DNA of 64,000 nucleotides, taken from positions 124,001 to 188,000 of the forward strand of contig NC_081334.1 in assembly GCF_022539665.2 (NCBI RefSeq), written 5' to 3'. A program made the position numbers and the translations under genes. This DNA comes from Daphnia carinata (Eukaryota > Arthropoda > Branchiopoda > Diplostraca > Daphniidae). Positions 54,330 to 64,000 of this stretch are shown piece by piece; position 1 is the first letter of the stretch, and every line of letters starts with the position of its first letter. The notes below the pieces were generated by a model. It searched no databases. It saw only the letters and a list, made by a program, of their open reading frames with translations, and was not told where the DNA came from.

Positions 54330-56720
54330 GTAGCGGATGTTAATGGTGCAGTAGCTGGGGGATCAAAAGGCGATGTAGCTGTTGTTGCTGTTGCTGGTGC
54401 TGAAGGTGGTCGTCCTAAGAGATTGCTGAAGCCAAGGAGCATTTTCGACCCTTCCGACGTAGGCAAGAAAAAGCCTCTAGTTCCAGCTTATCCACGTCGT
54501 CCCTCATCACCACGACAGCGATCAACTCCTCGCACATCTCCTCAGACTAATTCTCCGCATCGTCCAGCAACTCCGTCTTCTCCAACCTCCCCACTTTCTC
54601 CGTTGACAATGTCACCTTTGGTGAGTCTTGTTGTATCTCCTTTTCTTTTTATGTTGTCTCCTCTTCTTAGGTCAACTCCTCCAGTTCCACCACCACGACG
54701 AAGACGCAGGGCCCATCCTCAGCTACCAGACCTGTCTACAGAAGCTGCAATCCCAAGGAGTTCATATGCAAGCGATGGAAGAAGAGAATAAACATTTGCC
54801 GAACCCAGCGAATCGACAATGGAGGTATATATTTCGTCTTTATCGCAACATGTCTGAGTATTTTATTAACTAAACGTTTTTGTTAGCAATCATCGTATGA
54901 GGAACCGACGGAGCCATCCTACAAGATTCATGACGAGGGAACGAACAAGGGACTCCATAAGCTTACTGATGGATTAGGTAATAATTCGAATATAATTGCT
55001 AATTGAATAAGACTAAAAGAGGAATTCCTTTCTTACTATAGGATTTTGCTTCAGCAAAAAAGCCATCAGTAAGAGCACATATACATGGCGCTGTACCTCC
55101 CGACCTTCTGGAAACTCATGTAAAGCGATCATGAAACAAAAGAAAACCCCCCTTTTGGATTGTTTGCTTAATTACAGTAATGCTGACTTCACTCTTGTTC
55201 CCCACGATCAAGAGAACACCCACAATCACCCACCAGACATTGGAAACCAGAAAAGGGTAAGTGTTTTTAGAAAAAAGTAATTTGAGTTTCTAAATGTGTA
55301 ACTTGCAATATTTATACATAGGTTGACATCTTTAGAGAATCAAAGGAAGCCTGCGTCGATCAACAGTTTACGGACCCCAGGGAGATCTTATTTGCCGAAC
55401 TGAAGAAAAGCAAGTCCATAGAGGGAAGACACATGCCGGATGTTGATTTGGCCACTCGTCGTTTACGGTACATTAAATAAATAAATTATATCATGATTAT
55501 GGTTAACGATTAAACTTTATATTCCAGTTACAAGAGAGCGAAGGTTATGCCCGCCAATCCCAGGAAAGATGACCCTTTCTTTCCTGTAGTGGAGAATTTC
55601 TTCCCACCCGACTGGTATCAGGGCGCCATCTTTGCTGGAACGGCCCAAGACCGTGCCCGGCACCTTCTGTTCTTTACCCCTACCATGAAGCGCCAACTAG
55701 AAGACTGCAAGACATGGTTTATGGACGCAACATTCTATTTTGTTGATGAACCCATCAAACAGGTGCGTTTAATTATCTTGATAATGTAACCAAATTTAAT
55801 TTTAACCTATTTCTCTCTATATAGTTCTTCACGATCAATGGGTTCATCAAAAACGACAAGAATGAAATAAAGCAAGTACCCTTATTGTTTTTTTGCATGA
55901 CCAGGAGAAGAGCAGCCGACTATAGCGCTGTCTTCGAGAAGATAAAGGTATAGATACTATCTCATTTACAAATAGTTTGTTATGTAAAAATAATAAATTT
56001 TATATTGTTATAGGATATAATCCCCCTTCCTAGAGTCCAGCGGATCGTGACCGATTTCGAACGTGCTATATTTACGGCTGTCCGCAGGCACTTTGTGGAT
56101 TGCCAGCACTTTGGCTGCAATTTCCACTGGTGCCAAGCCGTTCTGAAAAAGGTCCGGGATCTTCACCTTGTCACCCTCTACAACAACAAGGGACCGAATC
56201 CAGTGCGAGACTTTGTGTTTCGCCTGCTATGCCTTGCATATCTTCCAGGTAAATAGCACATAAATGTTATATTTAATTGTCATGAATAACATTTGTGAAC
56301 TTTTTGTAGCTGGTAAAATTCCTGGTGTGTGTGACGCGTTGAAGAGCTCAGCACCTAGCGAACTTCCAGCACTCATGGATTATATGGAGCGGAATTGGAT
56401 TCGGGGCAAGTTGTGGACTCCTGAGAACTGGTCATGCTTCAACATCTTAACGCGTACCAATAAGGACTGTGAAGGAATGCACCACCAATGGAACAAGGTA
56501 ATTTAAATTTGAACAATAATATGTAATGAATAATTAATAACAAAAATGTTTGTAGTTGGCAGGCGGATCTAATTTAAAATTCTACAAGATTACAATGGTA
56601 TTGCGGAAACTGGCCGAAGAAGTTTCCCTTACTAGCACGCTACTCTGCCATGACAAAATAAGGGCTCACCGGAAGAAAGAGACCCGTACTGTTCCAGCTT
56701 TGGGCGCGCTATCAAAATAA
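54330..56720 (+). CDS. E2 MULE transposase, nine exons
   Basis: Exons: about 54330-54840, 54897-54977, 55042-55256, 55322-55467, 55528-55762, 55825-55947, 56014-56248, 56310-56497, 56556-56720, all with GT..AG introns, phases match and no stop from exon 2 on. FLYWCH-like zinc finger: GFCFSKKA, TWRCTSRPSGNSCKA, THNHPPD (55042-55235). MULE core: FMDATFYFVDEP (first Asp), VTDFERAIFTA (second acidic site), GCNFHWCQAVLKKV (CxxH). It cuts and pastes the element. Exon 1 has a small intron (54618-54668) and an in-frame stop near 54789; the N-terminus is incomplete. A further exon 56785-56929 (SSFPAIVSSHALNVAIN) may be an alternative end. Confidence 0.85.
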
Positions 56721-56999
56721 TGAGCTATGTTTTCTAAATTTACAAGAAAAAAAATTTCCCTATAACTAATCATTGTTTTTGCAGCTATCTACAATGGATC
56801 TACTAGAAGAAATAGTTTTAGAGCTTAGATCATCTTTTCCCGCTATTGTTTCCTCACATGCCCTTAATGTTGCTATAAATAATATTAATGATGAACTAGA
56901 TATGTCTATAATTGAATAACATTTGTTTGTTTGTAACATGTATTTTATTTGACGAATGTTTACCAATTAACATACCTTATAAATAAACTTACATAATCT

Positions 57000-58033
57000 C
57001 AATTGACTTTTTTATTTTAATGTAATATATAATGTAATACATTATGCTTGAATTATTACGATAATACTTGTTGTGCAAGCGACGACTAATGTGCCGATTG
57101 ATGGTTTTGGTTCGTGGCCACAATTCCCGAGAAGATGATTGTTCTAAAAAAAATAAAATTGCAATAATTATACCAGTGTACTCCATGTAACTATAAATGA
57201 ATTTACCTTGCATGTTTAAATCCTTCCAACCATTTACCAAACGAGTGATATGAGAAAGCAAAAGCTTTCAATTGTCCGGAAGAACGGTTTAAGAATTCGT
57301 TGATCAGAGCTCCCTATGAAAAAAGAAAAATAAAATTAATGAAAAAGGCAAAAAAAGAACTTAAGAAATAAAAAAACGTTAAACCGGCCTGAGTAAACTG
57401 TAAAAAAATTGCCACGCAAAACCTACAAAGAAGAAAAAGAAGAAAAAAAAATTAGTAAAACATAAGCAAAGTTCAGTTGAAACACAATAAAAAAAGTAAA
57501 AGCATTAAGTGACGTGAAGTATAGTTAGGTAGCATACCCATAATTTGCAGATGTAATTAAATAACTATAGTAAATATTTCTAATCCTAGTCGGCCTACGT
57601 CCCGACTAAGATATCTATTTAACTGAAGGTCCACTGACCTGGGTCAGACAATTGGTTTCACGACGACACTGTGAAACCAATCCCGATACCTGTGCCCATT
57701 GAGGTGACAAGTCTCAATGCCCTTACACTTAAATTAACAATGCCAGCACTCGAACCGTTGCCTATCCGTTCCGAGCCTGATACAATGTGTCCGGGTACGG
57801 CCCAGCACTAGTGAAATAGAAAATGTACTTACGGTTTGCGACTCCTTAGAAACAATCTGCAGCTGGGCAGGAACTGGGCAGGCCGCTTGACACGAACAAC
57901 AGATGATTAGCACATTCACGGCACATTCGAAGCACCGTCGACAACCTACACCATGAAGATCTAAATACTGACTGGCTGAAATGCTGAAACCGCATGTGAA
58001 AATTGGGAAGTCAGAACTACCATTATTTGCCAT
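57000..58033 (-). CDS. E2 second gene, Cys-rich, spliced
   Basis: Exon 1 58033-57833: ATG, TCGFSISASQYLDLHGVGCR, then CFEC, CCSCQAACP: a cluster of about ten Cys, donor GTAAGT. Then candidate exons: one near 57425-57390 after TTCTTTGTAG (WQFF), 57312-57209 after TTTTTTCATAG encoding LKAFAFSYHSFGKWLEGF, donor GTAAAT; last exon from about 57140 after TTTTTTTTAG. Intron phases of the middle exons are uncertain. The Cys cluster may bind zinc. Convergent with the transposase, 3' ends ~100-300 bp apart. No family recognised; E1 carries a broken copy. Confidence 0.5.
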
Positions 58034-58089
58034 TTCAGGAGTATTACCCTAAACGCCAGTAATTGTTTTCTCCCAAAAATTCTTTCATA

Positions 58090-58700
58090 GAACAATTATT
58101 AAAAACCTCAGAAGAAATGCAACCACGGAGAATCGAACATAGGACTACACATGTCACAGGTTAGAGCGCTACCGATATGGTAAGACTTGCTTGTTATTCG
58201 TTGCTGATAATTGTATGAGCAAGTACAACATGAGTGCAACTGGAAAAGTTATTTGTGCACTAAAAAGTAAGAAAAATTTAATAAATATTTCTGGTGTGGC
58301 CGTTGTAGTATTTTATTAAATGAACTATATTAGATATAACATATTTAATGGTCCCCTGCAATTTAAATTAAAATAGGATAAACGATAAATGTTTGGTGAA
58401 CCATTTAAGTTATGAGTTAACACCATCGGCTTTTTACAAAGGGAAATGGATATAAGCCGACGCTCTTACGCAATATGTTGCCTACCGAATTGGAGGCATA
58501 TCGTTCCTATTGGAATAAAATAAAATAAATAGGACTATTTCTAAGGAGAAATAGGATTGATGCCGAGGAGAAATGGGACTGATGCCATGGAGAAATAGGA
58601 CTGTCCTAAAAGTTTTAAAAAGTCAGTCCTATTTCTCCGGTAGAAATAGTACTTGATATTTTCAGTCCTATTTCGTTTCAGTCCTATTTCACCGCCAATC
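58090..58700 (-). repeat. Right inverted arm of E2
   Basis: Inverted counterpart of 52903-53540. Contains the tRNA-like block on the minus strand (about 58190-58115) with TACCATATCGGTAGCGCTC and TGTTCGATTCTCCGTGG. Confidence 0.85.
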
Positions 58701-61144
58701 ACATACTAGGAAGAGTACGAATCCAATCACTGATGGTTATTATTTTCAATTTGTCGAACCATGAGAACATGTGGCTCATTTGATTTTCTTGCTGTTCTGA
58801 CATTACTATATCTCCAACAGAATTGGAGTTTCTTTCATGCATTCTACTTACTAGGTCATTCTGGATATTCAATTGCTCCATCTCCATTGTTTCGTGTACT
58901 GGATGGCTTTTAAGCGAGAAGTCGAAATCATTAAGATAGAGTTCTTCAAATTCCGTAATAAGGTCTAGGTTAGGCATGTGAATGCTAGGTTTCTGACGTA
59001 CCCAATCTCCTGCCGTGGAGTTATGTTCCCAGGTGTGTGGATTTCCATTTAAATTTACTAAAGGTGTTTTCCAAAAACAATCGGAGTTAGGATGAATTGA
59101 CCATCTGTCTGTTCCTATGGCACAGTTCTTTCCTTCGTAAGTAAAGAGCGGTTGAAATCCACATTTGTTTTCATTTGCCGAGATAAAAATTCTTTTTGCT
59201 TCGCATTGTGGAAGTGCCATTGATTGATCGAAACCTTGTAGTCTCGTGCAGATCGGTAAACCTAACGACGCTGCAGCTAACATTCCGTTGGTTTGTGCTA
59301 AGATAACTGCCTTTGTCAGCTTCAGGCTTAGAAGTTGTAGTGATTGTTGAAGTTGAAGTTACTTTAGGGGTTGTCGTAGATCTAGTAGTAGTGGCGGGTT
59401 AGTGCTTGTTGACGTGATTATCGGCTTTGTAATTGAAGGGGGTTTTGTCGAGGTTGATGCTATACAGGGCTTAATTGTAGCTTAAGTGAGTTATTGTCGG
59501 CTTTGTGGTTGCTGTGTTTGTAATTGGCTTAGTTGTTGTCGTGGTTTTTACCGTCGTTTTTTTTTCGTTGTTCCAATGTTGTTTTTATTGTGGGCTTTGT
59601 AGTCGTTGTAGTGCTTGTCGTTGTTGTGGATTTTTCCGTTGTGGGCGTGGATTTTTCCGTTGTAGGCGGGGCAGGGGGTGTGGCTAATGTTTCGTTCTTT
59701 TCTGATTGGTTTTTGATTTTTCTTTTCATTAGTGGCGGTTGAGATGGGAGTGTTTTCCCGTCCAATGACTGTTGAGTGTGAAGTGCTATGATTGCTACCG
59801 CCGATAGCGTCCGTATTTGGTGTGGGTTGCGGTATTCGAAGCTAAAGTGTTGTTTTTGACTGGAGCCGTGGCAATGCCCCAGACTCACTCGACCTACTCT
59901 CTGTGTTAGACACTTTCTATCTGATGCAGGTGAATGTAACCCAGTTCTATCTGTTGCCATGAGCTCGCCTGTGTGCTCGAATGATTCCGTGATACACATA
60001 TCGCTGTTCTGTAATCGTATCGTTTGGTCAACGATGTATTCGAATTCTGATCCTGATGGAAGTGGATCATCGTTGTTGAGACGAAAGTGAGCAGTTAATG
60101 GGTTACTTTCTCCAGGTTTGTAGGTTATGTATATCGTTGCGTTGTATACTATATACCGTTCTTTTTCCTCGATTCCGATTGCTTGTTCATGTCCCATTCT
60201 TATTTATCTCCAGGCGTACGAAATGCTATATAAACGTTTACCAGTGTCTGCGTCTTCGATAGAAGTGTTCAGCAAACATGCAACTTCTTGCTGAATTGAT
60301 CATTTTTGCTTCGATTGTTGGAGTTCTCTATAGTCCTTGCACACTGATGTATCCAGGTTGGTATTTTGTAAGCATGTATTTCTAGTTGGTTTGAACATCT
60401 CGTACACTATCCTTGTAGTTTCCGGAAGAAAAATTAGGTACGTGAGTGGTATCTCCACAACTTTGTAACCTTGTGGAGTGATGTGTCGGTCTGGTTTGTT
60501 GAGGAACGAGATTTTGATCTGTCGATTGGTGTCGTAAAGACGCCTGGTGTTTTCGTGTTCCGTCATTCTGGGATGTTCTAGGTATCCGTTTCTTTTAATC
60601 AACGTTTGCGAGTATGAATTATTCGTTGTTCTGTCTCCTCACACAGTTGTGTTTTGGTTCTGGATAAAGTATCCTTCTTGCTGGGTGGTGTTCAACGGTC
60701 CGAAAGGGCTTTCAATTGGGTCGTCTGGTTTTTCCTGTCGTAGCGTGATTTGATCCGCTACACAGTTGAGGGTATGGTATTCTTTATGGCATACCATTTC
60801 CCTTCGCCTGACGGAGTTGCTGTGAAACTCCAGCCCGATGGTCCGGCCTGCATGTTATTATCACCACACTTCTTGTCGTTTACCATTTTCCAGCATTTTA
60901 GAGGGCTTATTAGTTTAGTTTCTTGGGAATACACTGCGTCGAAGGATCCCATCCAAAATGATCCCGTTATCTTCTTCGTATTGGTCCATTGTCTACACGT
61001 CCAACCTTTCCAAGAAACTGCTGGTTTCTGCTTCGTCGTTAAAGTGTATAAAGTGGATTTCTTGGGTAAGTGTGATGTATCAGTTTTCTTGTTGTTGCAG
61101 TAGTATGGTGCTTTTATATCTAAAATTCCTCGTTCGTTATTCAA
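58701..61144 (-). pseudogene. env: B3 env, ectodomain
   Basis: Frames 61144-60758 (RGILDIKAPYYCNN, GSFWMGSFDAVYSQ, CWKMVNDKKCGDNN), 60602-60300, 60197-59529 (MCITESFEHTGEL, KCLTQRVGRVSLGHCHGSS then QHFSFE, the last ricin-like unit), a Thr-rich stalk (59690-59400), and 59283-58699 (LPICTRLQGFDQSMALPQC, CGFQPLFTYEGKNC, SHPVHETMEMEQ). The signal peptide is missing because a deletion fuses it to the integrase end at 61141, and a deletion removes most of the ricin-like units. The part 59283-58720 fills a gap present in B1. E2 cuts it before the transmembrane helix. Confidence 0.75.
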
Positions 61145-62178
61145 GTGTATGCAGGTTCATTTGGAATGGGAAAGGAAGACTCTGGTACGACGTGTGTATA
61201 TGCTTCTTCCCTGTTTCTTGTTGCTCGATGCTCACACGTTCCAGCGGTAATCTGTCTTTCGTTGGTATTGAAGTGTTTTCTTGGTCTTCCTGGTCCTCGT
61301 CGTATTATTTCATTTTTCGGTGTTTTTGCCACATGTGCTGTTCCTTCTGTTTTTAAGTTTCTTGGGTCGTAAAGTTTTAGGCGATTGATGTGTAATACTG
61401 ATTTTAGTTTTTTATTGTTGACGTCTTGGATCTCGTAGATGATGTCTGAGAAACATTTGGTGATTTTGAATGGTCCATTCCACCTGTTGATGAATTTTTC
61501 GGCAGTTAGCGGGGCTTTCAATAGCACAAAGTTACCGATGTTATATTTGATCGCTGTTGTTCCTTCATCATAGTATCGTTTTTGTTTTGTCTGTGCCCGG
61601 AATAGGTGTTCTTTCGCCAATTGCTGAGCCTTCTTCCATTGACGTGAGTACATTACACTGATGTTTTCGTTTGTTTCGTACCGTCTGTCCATTTTGATGT
61701 CGTTTGTGGGCACAGGTTGTCTCCTGAAGAATAGGAAGAATGGCTGTGTTGCAGCGTTGATTGCTTTGCTGTGTTATAAGCGAAAGTGACGAATGATGAT
61801 ATTTGTCCAAATTTTCGGGTTCGTCCGTAACATAACAAGCTAACATGTCGCATAGGGTCCTGTTGAATCGTTCTACTAATCCGTCTATTGGTATGATGAT
61901 GGGGATGGTAAGCAGTTGTTCTTAGTTCTTTGATTTTGAATAATTTGCAAATTTCTGGATTAAGCTCGACAGAAAGTTAGTTCCTTGATCTGTTAGGACG
62001 ACTTCAGGGGAGCCGCATTTGGTTTAAATTTGATTAACCAAGACTCTAGCAATTGTTTGGGCAATTTGATCTCTCATTGGCACTGTGTAAAAACAAAACG
62101 ACTGGCATAATCTGATAGGACTGAAATATACCTGTATCACTTTGCGCTTTCTTGAATTGGACCCGCAATATCCATTGC
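61141..62178 (-). pseudogene. pol: B3 integrase
   Basis: Begins inside the core after a deletion: NGERNEGTQWILRVQFKKA (62180-62120), QTDGLVE-like text at about 61890, PENLDKYHHS, then frame 61713-61141: TNDIKMDRRYETNENIS, RAQTKQKRYYDEGTTAIKYN, FVLLKAPLTAEKF, WNGPFKITKCF (GPF module) and RRGPGRPRKHF (AT-hook-like). Zinc domain absent. Several stops. Confidence 0.78.
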
Positions 62179-62875
62179 GTCCCTTCGTTCCTCTCCCCAT
62201 TTCTACTCGGCTGATTTTCTCGTGAGCGCCGCCAGTGGGAGGGCTTCATCGGCAAAAGCCCGGATGAATTTCCTGTAATAACTAGTCAAACCTAAAAATG
62301 AGCTCAATTCTTTCACGTTTTTGGGGGCTGGGTATTAATTGATTGCTTCTAGCTTTTTCGTGCTCGGTGTTACTTCTTTTTTCGAAACAATGTATCCTAT
62401 ATAATCTAACTCTTCTTTGAAAAATTTACATTTCTTTCTTCTTAGCTTGAGTCCTGCGTCTTTAAGAAGCTTAAACATTGTTTCCAGATGCATCACATGT
62501 TCTGTAATGTTATTACTGAACACTATGTCATCGAGGTAAACCAATACGAATTTGAACGATACCGATTTCAAGATGTTATTCATTGCTCGTTGAAAAGTGC
62601 TTGGTGCGTTTGTTGAACCAAATGGCATTCGATTAAATTCGTATGGTCCAAATCCACAAATGAAGGCGGTTTTGTGTTTGTCGCAAACACATAAAAAAGT
62701 AAACGGAAGTAAACTCATCCGCTCAATGCGTCAATGGTGTCAATTCTTGGTAATGGATATTTATCTCTGACGATTATTTTGTTTAATGCCCTATAATCAA
62801 TACACAAACACATTTCCCCATCTTTTTCGGGTACCATTACAATCGTGTTGTAAGTTGGGGATTCACGCTCAATAA
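62179..62875 (-). pseudogene. pol: B3 reverse transcriptase
   Basis: Frame 62930-62715: [35 protein letters not shown]; frame 62718-62335: KTAFICGFGPYEFNRMPFG, STNAPSTFQRAMNNIL, FVLVYLDDIVFSNNITEH (YLDD, one Ile fewer than in B2), KKCKFFKEELDYIGYIVSKK. A small deletion removes the text before KTAF. The thumb then jumps to integrase at 62178, a deletion of RNase H, linker and the zinc domain. Right edge meets element H near 62875. Confidence 0.85.
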
Positions 62876-64000
62876 AAAAAAGACGGTCGAGGGGCGAGTT
62901 CGAGTCACAAGGTGTATATCTCACTCGCAATCACGCAGACACAGTTTAACACAGGGGAATAATAGGGTACACACACGATACGCGAGCCCACGCTACAGAA
63001 AGAACAAGACATCACGAAAATTTTAACACTATTTCCCAGCCGTGGCCACCAAAACCTACTCTTAATTTTTGCTAAAGTTCTTTCAATACCCTGGTGCCCA
63101 GATGAGGGGAGCTCATGGCACGCTTCTAAAACCTTTCTACGGAGGATGGAGGGAACGACAAGGAGGAATTTCTTGCCAGAGCGCCTATTTTTCTTAAATA
63201 AAACTATACTGCGAATAATGAGCTCTTGGGAAATATTACAGGGAGTAGGAATGTCTAATGCTTCAAAAAAAAATTTCAGCTGGCCGTCTTTCTGCTGCAA
63301 GAGGGCGAGCTCTCGTGAGGAAAAACCCACTTTGGGCTCTCTTACGGTCGCACAGAGTGTCTCGGAATCAAGGGCTGTTGTCAAGACTTCGACCGGATTC
63401 CTAGACAGCGTGTCTGCGACGATATTGTCGGTCCCATTCAGGTGATAAATCGTAAATTGAACTCCTGTAGTTCGAGAACTCACCTAGCAAACTTCCCCTT
63501 CAAATCTTTCTTCCCCATCATCCACTTGACGGCGGAGCTATCCGGCTTGACAAAAAAAGTGTCTGCCATAGACATACGTGCGCAACTTTTTCAGCGCCCA
63601 CCTCACCGCAAAGCACTCCAACTCACTGGCGTGATAGCGCGTGTCAGTATCCGACAGCCTTCTGCTAATAAAGGTCACAGGTCGGTGTCCTTTACCAGCA
63701 TCTTGTGTCAATACTGCTCCAAGTCCAGTCTAACTTGCGTCGGTCTGACTGGTGACTTCCAGAGCATCATCGAAATGAGCCAGAACAGGAGCAGTCGTGA
63801 GACGCTCAATGATAATGTTCTTTGCGCCTTCATGACTCTCCGTCCACCTCCACTCAAAATTCTTTTTGGGGAGTACGTGCAAAGGGTGAGCTAATGCCGC
63901 AAAACCTGAGACAAAACGCCAATAGTACGACGCGAGTCCCAGAAATCCTCGTAGCGACTTCAAATTCGTCACGGGCATACACGTCAAGGCGCGCACCTTC
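62876..64000 (-). mobile_element. Gypsy element H (fragment, runs off window)
   Basis: Minus-strand RT thumb, RNase H and integrase zinc region of a further Gypsy lineage, with text different from A, B and C. 62876-62990 between H integrase and B3 RT has no recognised content. Confidence 0.75.
62990..63996 (-). pseudogene. pol: H pol: RT thumb, RNase H, integrase zinc region
   Basis: Frame 63996-63730: FLGLASYYWRFVSGFAALAH, then RNase H with SQTDAS; broken frames to 63490 hold RPVTFISRRL-like and ELECFAVRWA-like text. Frame 63483-62905: YHLNGTDNIVADTLSR (RNase H end), KKFLLVVPSILRRKVLEACH, ELPSSGHQGIERTLAKI, SRFWWPRLGNSVKIFVMSC and CSFC (HHCC complete). The integrase then ends in unrelated sequence near 63000, so the core is missing. 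H is a different clade from B (short linker, no coiled coil). Confidence 0.85.

Larger units (their letters stand above)
52903..58700 (+). mobile_element. MULE DNA transposon E, copy E2 (transposase core intact)
   Basis: 5.8 kb, flanked by ACATACTAG (52894-52902, 58701-58709). Ends GGTAGCCGGTGAAATAGGAC and inverted GATTGGCGGTGAAATAGGAC; inverted arms of ~600 bp (52903-53540 and 58090-58700). Transposase on plus, Cys-rich gene on minus, convergent. Compared with E1 it has a Pro/Ser-rich exon (54470-54790) but lacks the PHD-like finger (deletion near 54310). Confidence 0.9.
49611..62875 (-). mobile_element. LTR element family B copy B3, with MULE E2 inside
   Basis: Minus strand from right: RT (truncated by H), integrase joined to RT by a deletion of RNase H, env, [E2], env C-terminus, post-env block, ankyrin gene, polypurine tract, 3' LTR. 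E2 is flanked by ACATACTAG on both sides. This copy gives the clearest order of the 3' half of family B: env, post-env, ankyrin, LTR without intervening elements apart from E2. Confidence 0.82.

Overview
The window is 64 kb of eukaryotic, repeat-rich nuclear DNA, most likely from an arthropod. Evidence: spliced transposase genes with GT..AG introns of about 50-80 bp, Ty3/Gypsy-type LTR elements with envelope-like genes, hAT and Mutator-like (MULE) DNA transposons, and TATA plus TCAGT initiator-like promoters. I see no host gene, rRNA, CRISPR array or bacterial feature. Nearly everything is transposable element, nested several layers deep and in mixed orientation, as in heterochromatin or a piRNA-cluster-like locus. 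The species cannot be named from sequence alone.

Layout. (1) 1-27325, plus strand: Gypsy-like element B1 (gag, protease, RT, RNase H, integrase, env-like gene). It is split by element C (1783-14063; 783/785-bp LTRs, 4-bp duplication TATG) and by MULE copy E1 (16006-20705; 8-bp duplication GACGACAC). A solo LTR of family B (11527-11733, duplication CAGT) sits inside C's env. (2) 27326-42128, minus strand: B2, with a family-B LTR at each end (the two differ clearly, so the pairing is inferred), an ankyrin-repeat gene next to the 3' LTR, and insertions of element G (29359-31620), a ~32-bp minisatellite, and two inverted copies of a TIR repeat F; F1 carries a hAT MITE. (3) 42129-49610: two minus-strand copies of Gypsy family A (A1, A2) around a hAT transposon. 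(4) 49611-62875, minus strand: B3, again with env, a post-env block, an ankyrin gene, polypurine tract and 3' LTR, interrupted in env by MULE copy E2 (52903-58700). (5) 62880-64000: part of another Gypsy element, H, running off the window.

The most interesting biology is family B. Put together from its copies it reads LTR - coiled-coil gag - protease - RT/RNase H - coiled-coil linker - integrase - env with ricin-B-like repeats and a Thr-rich stalk - post-env block - ankyrin-repeat gene - polypurine tract - LTR. The post-env block also holds an antisense ORF whose differences between B1 and B3 fall mostly at synonymous third positions. The second notable system is MULE family E: long inverted arms with tRNA-like A/B boxes, a nine-exon transposase (FLYWCH-like finger plus MULE domain, intact from exon 2 on in E2), an optional PHD-like finger, and a convergent Cys-rich second gene.

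Most LTR-element ORFs carry frameshifts or stops; joins across breaks are described but no repaired protein is given.
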